Origin: JBHEMK01 sp046262635
GTDB lineage: Bacteria > Actinomycetota > Thermoleophilia > Gaiellales > Gaiellaceae
Assembly (NCBI GenBank): GCA_046262635.1
Contig: JBHEMK010000021.1
Coordinates: forward strand, 1-60,010
Length of the DNA stretch: 60,010 nucleotides
Direction of reading: 5' to 3'
Part shown: positions 1-9,167 of the stretch, piece by piece
Numbering within the stretch: position 1 is the stretch's first letter
Layout of the letters: every line of letters begins with the position of its first letter
The notes under the pieces: generated by a model
What the model saw: only the letters and a program-made list of their open reading frames with translations
What the model was told of the DNA's origin: nothing
Database searches by the model: none
Position numbers and translations under genes: made by a program

Positions 1-708
1 GACGAGCAGCGAGTAGTCGATCGCGATCCCGAGACCGATCAGCTGAACGAGGTTCGTGGCATAGGTTGCCGTCGTCATGAAGTGCGCGGCGACCCACACG
101 ATGCCCAGGGTCCCCATGATCGTGGCAGCGGCGAAGATGAAAGGCATCGTCACCGCGACCGAGAGGCCGAACACGAGCAGCAGCACGACCGCCGCGATCG
201 GCAGCGCGATCGACTCCCCCCTGCGCAGGTCCTGCGTGAAGATCGGGTCAAGATCGTGCTGGATCGCGGCCTGGCCGCTGACGTAGCCCCGGATCCCAAG
301 GGGCGGCCTCAGCGCGCGCAGGATACGGTCGGTGTAGCCCTTCGCATCGGACAGCTTCAGCGTCGTCGTGACGTTCCCGTAGGCGACATTCCCGACCTTC
401 CGCAGCGGGCCAGCACGACCGGTCGGAACGGCCCGCGCGGCGCGCGCGAGCGCGGGTACAAGCGCAGCGCTCGCGGTCGTGCGGGGAATGCGGAAGACGA
501 CGAGGAACTCGCCGTCGCTGCGGTCGCCGAAGTGGTGCTGCAGGATCGTCCGAGCGCGCTCCGACTCGGTGCCGGGCACCGTGAAGGTGTTCGAGAGCAG
601 CGCGTTGAGCCTGATGGAGGCGAGGAACCCGATCACGATCACGGCCGTCCAGCCGGTGATCACGAGCCAGCGAAAGCGCACGACAAGCCGGATCCAGCGG
701 GCGAGCAC
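1..708 (-). CDS. MMPL/RND-family transporter, N-terminal part (cut by window edge)
   Basis: Read on the minus strand from a GTG at 708, this gives 236 open codons that continue past the left edge, so the C-terminal part is missing. The protein begins with a basic end and one membrane helix (RWLVITGWTAVIVIGFLAS). A periplasmic-type loop of about 120 residues follows, then several more membrane helices ending in GLGIAIDYSLLV, the GxxxDYxLL signature of the MMPL/RND superfamily that carries the proton-relay Asp. MMPL proteins export lipids or other hydrophobic molecules using the proton gradient. The substrate cannot be told from this fragment. A 42-codon ORF lies 9 bases upstream and may be cotranscribed. 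The family assignment is firm; the start is reasonable but not unique. Confidence 0.85.
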   Translation of the reverse strand, partial: MLARWIRLVVRFRWLVITGWTAVIVIGFLASIRLNALLSNTFTVPGTESERARTILQHHFGDRSDGEFLVVFRIPRTTASAALVPALARAARAVPTGRAGPLRKVGNVAYGNVTTTLKLSDAKGYTDRILRALRPPLGIRGYVSGQAAIQHDLDPIFTQDLRRGESIALPIAAVVLLLVFGLSVAVTMPFIFAAATIMGTLGIVWVAAHFMTTATYATNLVQLIGLGIAIDYSLLV

Positions 709-717
709 GACGTCAGG

Positions 718-846
718 CTACCGGGGCTTGGCTAGCTTTCGTCCCGCCTTACGCCGCCGCACCCGGGGCAGGTTGCGGACGGCGGCGAACCAGAGGTAGA
801 GCACGGCCCCGAAGGCGGCTACGAGCAGACGGAGGATGCGCGCCAC
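718..846 (-). CDS. Small single-pass membrane protein, 42 aa (hypothetical)
   Basis: A GTG at 846 opens 42 codons ending in TAG at 718-720. The peptide has one hydrophobic helix (ILRLLVAAFGAVLYLWFAAV) followed by a strongly basic tail (RVRRRKAGRKLAKP), which predicts an inner-membrane peptide with its C-terminus inside. It stops 9 bases before the MMPL transporter start on the same strand, so it could be cotranscribed with it, perhaps as a small partner. I do not recognise a family. It is supported by its hydrophobic pattern and position only. Confidence 0.35.
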   Translation of the reverse strand: MARILRLLVAAFGAVLYLWFAAVRNLPRVRRRKAGRKLAKPR

Positions 847-882
847 GGCTGAAATCTACGTTCGGGGGCATAGGGTGCGTGC

Positions 883-1319
883 ATGACATCTCGACGCGAC
901 ATGGACGAGCTGCAGCAGCAGATCCAGGAGCTCTTCAGCGACCTTTGGCAGGTGCCGCGCTTCTCGGGCCTGCGCCACGGCTTTCGCCCGCAGGCCGACT
1001 GCTACCGCACGGAGGACCCACCGGAGCTGCACGTCGTCGTCGAGCTGCCCGGCGTCGATCCCGAACAGGTGCAGGTCGTCGCCTCGGACCGCGCGGTCGT
1101 GATCTCCGGTGTACGGGAGCGGCCGCAGGTCCCCGGCGCGCGCATCCAGCAGCTGGAGCTCGAATACGGTGCGTTCCAACGCCGGATCCAGTTGACCGAG
1201 GATGTCGACTCGGGCCGGGCCGGGGCGAGCTACGAGCGCGGCCTCCTCCACATCGTCCTGCCGGTCGCAGAACCGCCATCGCAGCACGTGAACGTCTCGA
1301 TCGAGGTCAGGCGGAGCGG

Positions 1320-1323
<4 letters not shown>
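883..1323 (+). CDS. hsp20: Hsp20/alpha-crystallin family small heat-shock protein
   Basis: 146 residues from an ATG at 883. Residues about 35-140 form the alpha-crystallin domain: ELHVVVELPGVDPEQVQV at the front, and the late YERGLLHIVLP block in place of the usual ADGVLTVTLPK. The C-terminal IxI-type tail is not obvious. Small heat-shock proteins hold unfolding proteins in a refoldable state without ATP. The stop overlaps the lon start by four bases (GTGA), so holdase and ATP-dependent protease are probably translated from one message, a sensible proteostasis pair. No HrcA or HspR operator was recognised upstream. Confidence 0.9.
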
Positions 1324-3723
<2,400 letters not shown>

Positions 3724-3737
<14 letters not shown>

Positions 3738-4230
3738 ACGAGTCGAGCAGCCGGTCGCAGGCGGTGTGCGCGGAGGCGTCGGGCTCGCGGCAGAAGAGCT
3801 GATACTCGAGGCGCCCCTGCAGGAGGAAGGCGATCCGCTCGTCCGAGCCGCCGCTTCGCACGATCTCGTACGCACGCGCATCGATGCCCGCGATGCGCCG
3901 CGTCACCGATGCCGTCAGCTTGCCCCGCTCGCGTCTCGCGAGCTCGGCGGCCACCCGGTCGAGCTCCGCCACGACCTTGCTCCAGAGCGCCGGCCGATAC
4001 GGCCGGGCGAGGCGGAAGGTCATCACCGACACCAGTGCGTCCCCTCGCCGCGCCTGCAGTGACCGCGCCCCGTGCGTTACCCGCCAGCGCGCGGGCGCCC
4101 GGAAGCCGAATCCGTCTCCGGCCACCCGCTTCTCTGCGGCGGGGTTCGGGCCGGAGCCGCCGCAGCCCGCCAGCGTCAAAACAAGCGCAGCCGCCGCCAG
4201 TTTGCGACCACCGCTCGGGGGTAGAAGCAC
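3724..4230 (-). CDS. Putative lipoprotein of unknown function
   Basis: 168 residues from a GTG at 4230; the frame is open further upstream, but this start puts a lipoprotein signal at the N-terminus: basic GGRK, hydrophobic LAAAALVLT, then the lipobox LAGC. The mature part has no recognised catalytic motif. It looks like a compact alpha/beta domain (FGFRAPARWRV, then DALVSVMTFRLARPYRP) with two later cysteines (CREPD, CDRLL) that could form a disulfide. Actinobacterial lipoproteins of this size often bind the wall or small ligands, but nothing here shows which. It is divergent from the gene at 4262, with 31 bases between the starts. Confidence 0.7.
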
Positions 4231-4261
4231 AGAAGTTAACCAGCGAAAGGACTTTCGGACC

Positions 4262-4681
4262 ATGGCCAAGACGAGAGACAGGGTCTCGGACGCTGCGGAC
4301 ACCGTCAAACCGTACGTGGAGCGTGCGCTGCGCGACGAGGAGCTGCGTGAGAGCGTGCGCAGTGCGTACGAGACGGCTCGCAACCTCTACACCGAGCTGC
4401 TCGGCGGCCGCGGAGTCGTGCCCCTGGCGACGCGTGTCGCGACCGACAAGGACATCCAGGACGAGCTCAAGACGACCGTCGCCGAGCTGCGCAAGGCAGC
4501 CGACCGGATCCAAGGGAGGGAGGAGCACAAAGCGCGCAACAGCACACTCCTGCTCGTGGGCATCACCCTCGGCATCCTCTTCAATCCGGTTACCGGTCCG
4601 CCGAGCCGCAAGTTCATCTCGAACCACCTCCTCGGCGGGGGGGAAGACTTCACGTATCAGGGCTCGGGGAACGGCAACTAG
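4262..4681 (+). CDS. Hypothetical protein, helical with one membrane segment
   Basis: 139 residues from an ATG at 4262, with an AAAGGA ribosome-binding site about eight bases upstream, which fixes the start. Residues 1-95 are charged and probably helical (VKPYVERALRDEELRESV, then LKTTVAELRKAADRIQG). A single membrane helix follows (STLLLVGITLGILFNPVTG) and a short tail with a Gly run. It therefore resembles a bitopic membrane protein with a cytoplasmic helical domain; the family is not recognised. It is transcribed away from the lipoprotein at 4230 and towards the M23 peptidase gene, ending nine bases from that gene's stop. Confidence 0.7.
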   Translation: MAKTRDRVSDAADTVKPYVERALRDEELRESVRSAYETARNLYTELLGGRGVVPLATRVATDKDIQDELKTTVAELRKAADRIQGREEHKARNSTLLLVGITLGILFNPVTGPPSRKFISNHLLGGGEDFTYQGSGNGN

Positions 4682-4690
4682 GACGAGAAG

Positions 4691-6139
4691 CTAGCCGCGG
4701 GCGGGGGCGGCGTGGGCGCGAACGAGCGCCCCGTCGTCCTCTGCGGAAACCGGCGCGATCGCGAGCCGCAGAGACGCGGGATCGAGCCCGCTCGCGGTCG
4801 AGATGTCGGAGACCTGGAGCAGGATCGCCCCGGGTTTCGGTGCCCGCGCCACGTTAACCGAGATCGGCGCCCAGGCGCCCGCGGCGCTGATCGGTATGTC
4901 CTGGAGTCGCTTCCACCCGGTCAGGTAGCTCGTCGGGTCGACCGCACCGTCGTAGCCGAGACCGAGCAGGCCGACGGGATGCACCTCGAAATGGAGGTGG
5001 TACGGCGTTCCCTCGGCGTCGCCGGTGTTGCCGACGAAACCGAGCACGTCACCGGCGCTCACGCGAGCGCCGTTCTTCGCGAGCGGCGAGAACGCGGAAA
5101 GATGTGCGTAGTAGAACTCGTTCCCCTGGTCGTCTCGGATCCAGAGGCGGTTGCCGCCGATCGTGTTCCAGCCGACGCTGAACACGGTGCCCGAGGAGCA
5201 GGCGAGCAGCGGGGCGCCGAGCGGCGCGAAGATGTCGTCGCCGTGGTGCCAGGAGACGTCGGCGCGAGGAGCGCCGAAGGTGTCGATGAACGACGAGGTG
5301 CCGTAGACCGGGAAGACGTAGCCGCCGGCGGACAGCTTCGGGAGCACCTGCGGCGGGCTGGGCGCGGGTGCCGGGATGACGCGGCGCGGCTTCGGCTCGG
5401 GTGGTGGCTTCTGCTTCACCTTCGGAGTGTTGCGCGGGGCGATTGGGGCGATGCTCGTGGTCGTCGGAGGAACCGGCAGGGGCGGAGCCTGGGCGGCCTG
5501 GGTGCTGACCTCCCCGTAGCCGACGAGCACCTCGCTGCCCGCAGGAAGCCCGCCGTGGTCGGCCGTGAGGTGGACGTCGAGCATCGTGATGAAGCCGTGA
5601 TAGCCCGGTGGGCCGCTCTGGGCCTCCGCCGTGCTCTGCTCGAGCACGAGCGCATAGCCCCAGTCGCTGAGCTGGACGCGCAGGTTCGGGGCGGGCGCCA
5701 CTGGCTGACCGAGCACGACGAGGGTTGCCAGGGCGCTCCCGCTCAGATCGCCGCTCGCGCTGTCCGGGGTCGCAGAAGACGTCGCTTGCGCCGAGACGGA
5801 GTCGGCCGTGATCTCCCCCGAGAAGAGCGTCAGGCCGGTCACCTCGGTCGAGGCGCTAGCAGTCGCGACGGTGCCTGGGTCGGCTGAGACGCTCAAGGTG
5901 ACCGAGTTCGCCGTCGCGACCGACCCGTCTGCCGGGTAGGCGAAGGCCCCGCCGAACTGGACGGCGTCCTGCGGCGCGCTGAGCGCCGGCGTGCCCGCGC
6001 CCGGCTGCCCGGGCACGACGATGCTGATCCCGTACCCCCGGGCCGACGCTCCCGCAGCCCGGTCGGGGGGCGTCGCGGCGGCACCGGCGGCGGCGAGCAC
6101 GGTGCCGACCAGGACCGCGGCGATCAGCACACGGAGCAC
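4691..6139 (-). CDS. Secreted M23 (LytM-type) zinc metallopeptidase
   Basis: 482 residues from a GTG at 6139, chosen because it directly precedes a signal peptide (VLRVLIAAVLVGTVLAAAG); the frame is open upstream without such a signal. The central region (about 60-240) has beta-rich Ala/Ser/Thr repeats of unknown fold. A Pro/Lys-rich linker (about 245-290) leads to the peptidase domain, with zinc ligands in HHGDDIFAPLG (HxxxD) and YHLHFEV (HxH). M23 enzymes cut peptidoglycan cross-bridges outside the membrane. All visible metal ligands are present, so it should be active rather than an EnvC-like activator. It stands alone and diverges from the zinc locus at 6214. Confidence 0.9.
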   Translation of the reverse strand: MLRVLIAAVLVGTVLAAAGAAATPPDRAAGASARGYGISIVVPGQPGAGTPALSAPQDAVQFGGAFAYPADGSVATANSVTLSVSADPGTVATASASTEVTGLTLFSGEITADSVSAQATSSATPDSASGDLSGSALATLVVLGQPVAPAPNLRVQLSDWGYALVLEQSTAEAQSGPPGYHGFITMLDVHLTADHGGLPAGSEVLVGYGEVSTQAAQAPPLPVPPTTTSIAPIAPRNTPKVKQKPPPEPKPRRVIPAPAPSPPQVLPKLSAGGYVFPVYGTSSFIDTFGAPRADVSWHHGDDIFAPLGAPLLACSSGTVFSVGWNTIGGNRLWIRDDQGNEFYYAHLSAFSPLAKNGARVSAGDVLGFVGNTGDAEGTPYHLHFEVHPVGLLGLGYDGAVDPTSYLTGWKRLQDIPISAAGAWAPISVNVARAPKPGAILLQVSDISTASGLDPASLRLAIAPVSAEDDGALVRAHAAPARG

Positions 6140-6183
6140 GGCCCCATTATGCAAGGCGTGGCGGCACCCTTCAGCGCGAGCAT

Positions 6184-6198
6184 TGAGAATCATTCCCA
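6184..6198 (+). promoter_or_regulatory. Zur/Fur-box-like operator upstream of the Fur-family and ZIP genes
   Basis: TGAGAATCATTCCCA matches the actinobacterial Zur-type palindrome TGAAAATCATTTTCA at 12 of 15 positions. It ends 15 bases before the Fur-family ATG. A TATAGC hexamer (6199-6204) right after it could be the -10 element of a nearly leaderless message, so the box would cover the promoter. The match was made by eye against a remembered consensus. Confidence 0.5.
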
Positions 6199-6213
6199 TA
6201 TAGCCTCCCGCCC

Positions 6214-6588
6214 ATGGATTCGCCGCCACGCGCGCGCCTGACGCCCTCCGGCCGAGCGGCCCTCGGCGCAAGCGAGGTGTGCGGGGGCCCCCTCCCCGTT
6301 TCCGAACTGTGGGCTCGGAGCCGCCCGGAGCTCGGGCTTGCGACGAGCGACGGCCCGGCCGAGCTCCTGCGCAGCCTCAGCGCGCGACGGCAGCTTGACG
6401 TCGAGGGCCGGCTGCTCGGCGGCCACGGCCGCCCGGAGCACGACCACCTCCTGTGCGTCTCCAGCGGCTCGGTCGAGGAGACGGGGCGCTCCCCCGCGCG
6501 TCCCGGCGCCGCGGCCGAGCGGCGCAACCGCTTTGCCGCACAGGCCCACCAGCTCGACCTCGGCGGGCTCTCTGGGAGGTGCGCCTGA
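6214..6588 (+). CDS. Eroded Fur-family (Zur-like) regulator
   Basis: 124 residues from an ATG at 6214. The order of Fur-family landmarks is clear: RLTPSGRAALG (winged-helix start), PLPVSELWARSRPELGLAT, AELLRSL, then HDHLLCVSSGSVEE and HQLDLGGLSGRCA. Compared with the family, the recognition-helix TVYR is replaced by TSDG. Each structural CxxC has lost one cysteine (CVSS; LSGRC), and the usual HHHH is HDH. The frame is intact, so this is either a highly diverged regulator or an early pseudogene. It overlaps the ZIP transporter start by ATGA and lies behind a Zur-like box. Family membership is fairly sure; function is not. Confidence 0.6.
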   Translation: MDSPPRARLTPSGRAALGASEVCGGPLPVSELWARSRPELGLATSDGPAELLRSLSARRQLDVEGRLLGGHGRPEHDHLLCVSSGSVEETGRSPARPGAAAERRNRFAAQAHQLDLGGLSGRCA

Positions 6589-7310
6589 TGCACTGGGTCG
6601 CGGTCCCCCTCGCGGGCCTGACCGTCGTCTCGACGCTGCTCGGCGGCTTCGTTGCGCTGCGCTACCGGCGCGACCTGACCACCCTGATCGCACTGACTGG
6701 CGGGATCGTCGTCGCGGTCGCGCTCTTTGATGTCCTTCCGGAGGCGATCGACGCGGTCCGTGACAGCCGCCACGTCGCCTGGCTGATCGGCGCGGGCTTC
6801 ATCGGGTTCTTCCTCGCCGAGCGCATCCTCGTCCTCCACCACCGCGACGAGCCTGAGCAGGCGCGGGCCCATGCGCAGGTCGGGGCGCTGGGCGCCGCCG
6901 GCCTCTCCGTGCACAGCTTCATCGACGGCCTCGGGCTCGGCCTCGCCTTCCAGCTGAACAGCGCCACGGGCCTGCTCGTCTTCCTCGCCGTCGTCAGCCA
7001 CGACTTCGCGGACGGCATGAACACGGTCAGCTTCGTGCTACGGCAAAGCGCCGACCGGCGGCAGGCCGTACGCTGGCTCGTGGTTGACGCGGCGGCGCCG
7101 TTCGCCGGCGCGATCGTCGGCTCGATCCTCGCCGTCTCGGTGCGGCATCTCGGATATCTGCTGTCGCTCTACGTCGGCTTCTTTCTCTTCATGGGTGCGA
7201 CAGACCTGCTGCCCGAGGCCCACCACGAGCACCCGTCGCGGATGCGCGTGGGGTTGACCGTGCTCGGATTCGCAGGGACGTTCGCGATCGCCTATGCGGC
7301 ACGCGCGTAG
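6588..7310 (+). CDS. ZIP-family divalent metal (zinc) transporter
   Basis: 240 residues from the ATG at 6588, which overlaps the upstream stop (ATGA). About seven to eight hydrophobic segments are visible. The ZIP metal-binding helices are intact: SVHSFIDGLGLG in the fourth and VSHDFADGMN in the fifth, plus LLPEAHHEH near the end. A His-containing loop (HHRDEPEQARAHAQ) sits between helices three and four, as expected. ZIP proteins bring Zn2+ or other divalent ions into the cytoplasm. The operator and the Fur-like gene ahead suggest zinc-responsive control. It ends immediately next to the convergent TSUP gene (7311). Confidence 0.92.
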   Translation: MHWVAVPLAGLTVVSTLLGGFVALRYRRDLTTLIALTGGIVVAVALFDVLPEAIDAVRDSRHVAWLIGAGFIGFFLAERILVLHHRDEPEQARAHAQVGALGAAGLSVHSFIDGLGLGLAFQLNSATGLLVFLAVVSHDFADGMNTVSFVLRQSADRRQAVRWLVVDAAAPFAGAIVGSILAVSVRHLGYLLSLYVGFFLFMGATDLLPEAHHEHPSRMRVGLTVLGFAGTFAIAYAARA

Positions 7311-8081
7311 TTAGCTGTCGTCCAGTCGCTCCTTCGCGAACGCCTTGAAGCGCTCGCGCGCCGCATCGTCTGGTCCGAGCGGCTCGTCGGTGGCGTACGT
7401 CGGATCGGCCGCGATCTCCTCGGCAACCGCCCGCACCTCCCTGGCCAGCGCCTCGTGGTGAGCCGAATCCTTGAGCAGCGCGTGCACCCAGGTCTCCGAG
7501 CCGTCGTAGGGCGGCAGGTCGTGGTCGAAGAGCAGCTGACCCAGCAGCAGGCCGACGCGGATGTAGGCGAATGTGCGGAAGGCCAGGATCCTGTGCGGGG
7601 ACGCGATCAGGCGAGCGATCTCCTGCTCGCGCTCGATCTTCTCGACGATCGAGCCGATCGGCTCGTCGACGAGCGGAACCCAGATCTCGTCGAGGTCGGG
7701 CATCGGCACAGAATAGGGCGACGAGCGCCGCGCGCGCCAGGCGATCTGCGCCGCGACGGCGAGCAGGAGCACTGCAAACAGCTTCCGCAGCACGTCCCCG
7801 GGGAGGTGCACCGCGAGGTATGCGCCTCCCTCGACCCCGGCGACCGAGCCGAGCCCGATCACGAGCGCCACGCGCCAGCGGACGTTTCCGTAGCGCTGCT
7901 GACGCCAGGCGCCGGCGGCGACGGTGGGGAGGATCGCGAGCAGCGACGTCGCCTCGGCATGCAGCTGCGATCGTCCGAGCAGGAGCAACACCGGCACGAA
8001 GAGGATGCCGCCACCGACCCCGAACAGGCCGGCCAGCAGGCCGGCGACAACACCGAGCGCCACCGCGAGCGCGTAGGTCAT
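7311..8081 (-). CDS. TSUP (TauE/SafE) half-transporter with soluble C-terminal extension
   Basis: 256 residues. Residues 1-115 are one TSUP repeat of about four membrane helices with the hallmark GLFGVGGGILFVPVLLLLG and HAEATSL. The remaining 140 residues are hydrophilic, contain no further membrane repeat, and are rich in acidic and helical segments (SIVEKIEREQEIARLIA). A normal TSUP protein carries two such repeats in about 250 residues, so this is a half-transporter fused to an unrecognised soluble domain. Its start overlaps the stop of the second half-size gene (8078-8422) by ATGA, so the pair probably assembles into one exporter for sulfite, sulfonate or another anion. Confidence 0.8.
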   Translation of the reverse strand: MTYALAVALGVVAGLLAGLFGVGGGILFVPVLLLLGRSQLHAEATSLLAILPTVAAGAWRQQRYGNVRWRVALVIGLGSVAGVEGGAYLAVHLPGDVLRKLFAVLLLAVAAQIAWRARRSSPYSVPMPDLDEIWVPLVDEPIGSIVEKIEREQEIARLIASPHRILAFRTFAYIRVGLLLGQLLFDHDLPPYDGSETWVHALLKDSAHHEALAREVRAVAEEIAADPTYATDEPLGPDDAARERFKAFAKERLDDS

Positions 8082-8422
8082 GCGAGGAGCAGCCGGATCG
8101 CGATCCCAGCGAGCAGCGCGGCGAACAGGAAGGAGAGCGTCCGCACGGGCAGCCGCTGCTGGAGTGTCGACCCGGCGATCGCCCCAGCCCCAGCGGGGAT
8201 TCCGATCAGCGCCGCGTAGGCAGGCTCGACAGCGCCATGGAAGACGTAGGTGATCGTCCCGGCAAGTGCAGTGATCCCGATCGCGGCGAGCGAGGTTGCC
8301 GCTGCCGGCCGGAGCGTGAGCGACGTGAAGACAACCAGCAGGGGGACGATGACGATCCCCCCGCCGACGCCGAGGAGCGCACTGAAGAAGCCGGCGGTGA
8401 CGCCGATCAGGACGAGGCTCAC
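8078..8422 (-). CDS. TSUP (TauE/SafE) half-transporter, single repeat
   Basis: 114 residues from a start at 8422, forming about four membrane helices and almost nothing else. The TSUP signature is present (FSALLGVGGGIVIVPLLVV, then RPAAATSLAAI). It is half the usual family length and is the first gene of a coupled pair with 7311-8081. Together they supply two repeats, the number found in full-length family members. The upstream space to the divergent otsB gene is only 17 bases (8423-8439), so the promoters must overlap the coding ends. Confidence 0.82.
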   Translation of the reverse strand: MSLVLIGVTAGFFSALLGVGGGIVIVPLLVVFTSLTLRPAAATSLAAIGITALAGTITYVFHGAVEPAYAALIGIPAGAGAIAGSTLQQRLPVRTLSFLFAALLAGIAIRLLLA

Positions 8423-8439
8423 GCGCCTATGCTACGGCC

Positions 8440-9159
8440 GTGGCCGCGACGGCAGACCCGTTGCTCCGGCGAGTGACGGATGCGCCGGGCGAGGCTGGTC
8501 TCTTTCTCGATTTCGACGGGGTGCTCGCGCCGATCGTGGCACGGCCCGAGGACGCCTCGGTGCCCGGAGAAACCCGCGCCGAGCTCGCGCGGCTCACCGC
8601 CCGGTACGCGCTTGTCGCCGTCGTCAGTGGGCGCGATGGCGAGGACGTGCGGAGCCGGCTCGCGGTCGAGGGCGTGATCTACGTCGGCTCGCACGGGCTG
8701 GAGCTCAACCCGCACGCCGAGAGCTGGCGGCAGCGGCTGGCGGACTTCGCCTCGACCGTCGCGTGGCCCGCCGAGCCGAAGCGTTTGACCCTGTCGTTCC
8801 ACTACCGCAACGCAGCCGATGAGCGGGCAGCGGTGCGCGAGCTCGATGCGGTGGCCGACCGGGCCCGGCAGGAGGGCCTGGTGGCGCGCTTCGGGCGCAA
8901 GGTGCTCGAGGTGCTGCCGCCGCTTGCGGGAGACAAGGGAACCGCGGTCCGGTACCTGCTCGAGCAACGGTCGCTGCGGCGGGCGCTCGTGGCAGGCGAC
9001 GACACAACCGACCTGGACGCGTTCCGCGCCGTCGAGGGCCTGAGCTGCGCGGTGCGGATCGCGGTCGCCTCGACCGAATCGCCGAACCTGCTGCGCGAGT
9101 CGGCCGAGATCGTGGTCGGCGGTACCGGGGAGTTTCTCGAGCTGCTGCGAACGCTCTGA
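8440..9159 (+). CDS. otsB: Trehalose-6-phosphate phosphatase
   Basis: 239 residues from a GTG at 8440. The HAD catalytic motifs appear in order: DFDGVLAPI (nucleophile and acid Asp), VVSGRDGEDV, and GDDTTDLDAF (metal-binding Asp pair), with GSHGLEL, KVLEVLPP and DKGTAVRYL as OtsB family blocks. It converts trehalose-6-phosphate to trehalose, a compatible solute and, in some actinobacteria, a cell-wall lipid precursor. No trehalose-phosphate synthase gene lies in the window, so its partner enzyme must be elsewhere. It is a single gene that ends eight bases before the convergent regulator. Confidence 0.92.
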   Translation: MAATADPLLRRVTDAPGEAGLFLDFDGVLAPIVARPEDASVPGETRAELARLTARYALVAVVSGRDGEDVRSRLAVEGVIYVGSHGLELNPHAESWRQRLADFASTVAWPAEPKRLTLSFHYRNAADERAAVRELDAVADRARQEGLVARFGRKVLEVLPPLAGDKGTAVRYLLEQRSLRRALVAGDDTTDLDAFRAVEGLSCAVRIAVASTESPNLLRESAEIVVGGTGEFLELLRTL

Positions 9160-9167
9160 CGCGGGCG

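Noticed and set aside
879..1319. Upstream extension of the lon frame through hsp20
   Set aside because: Translation is Arg/Ala/Gly-rich noise; Hsp20 is clearly coded in the other frame, and the GTG at 1320 gives the normal Lon length.
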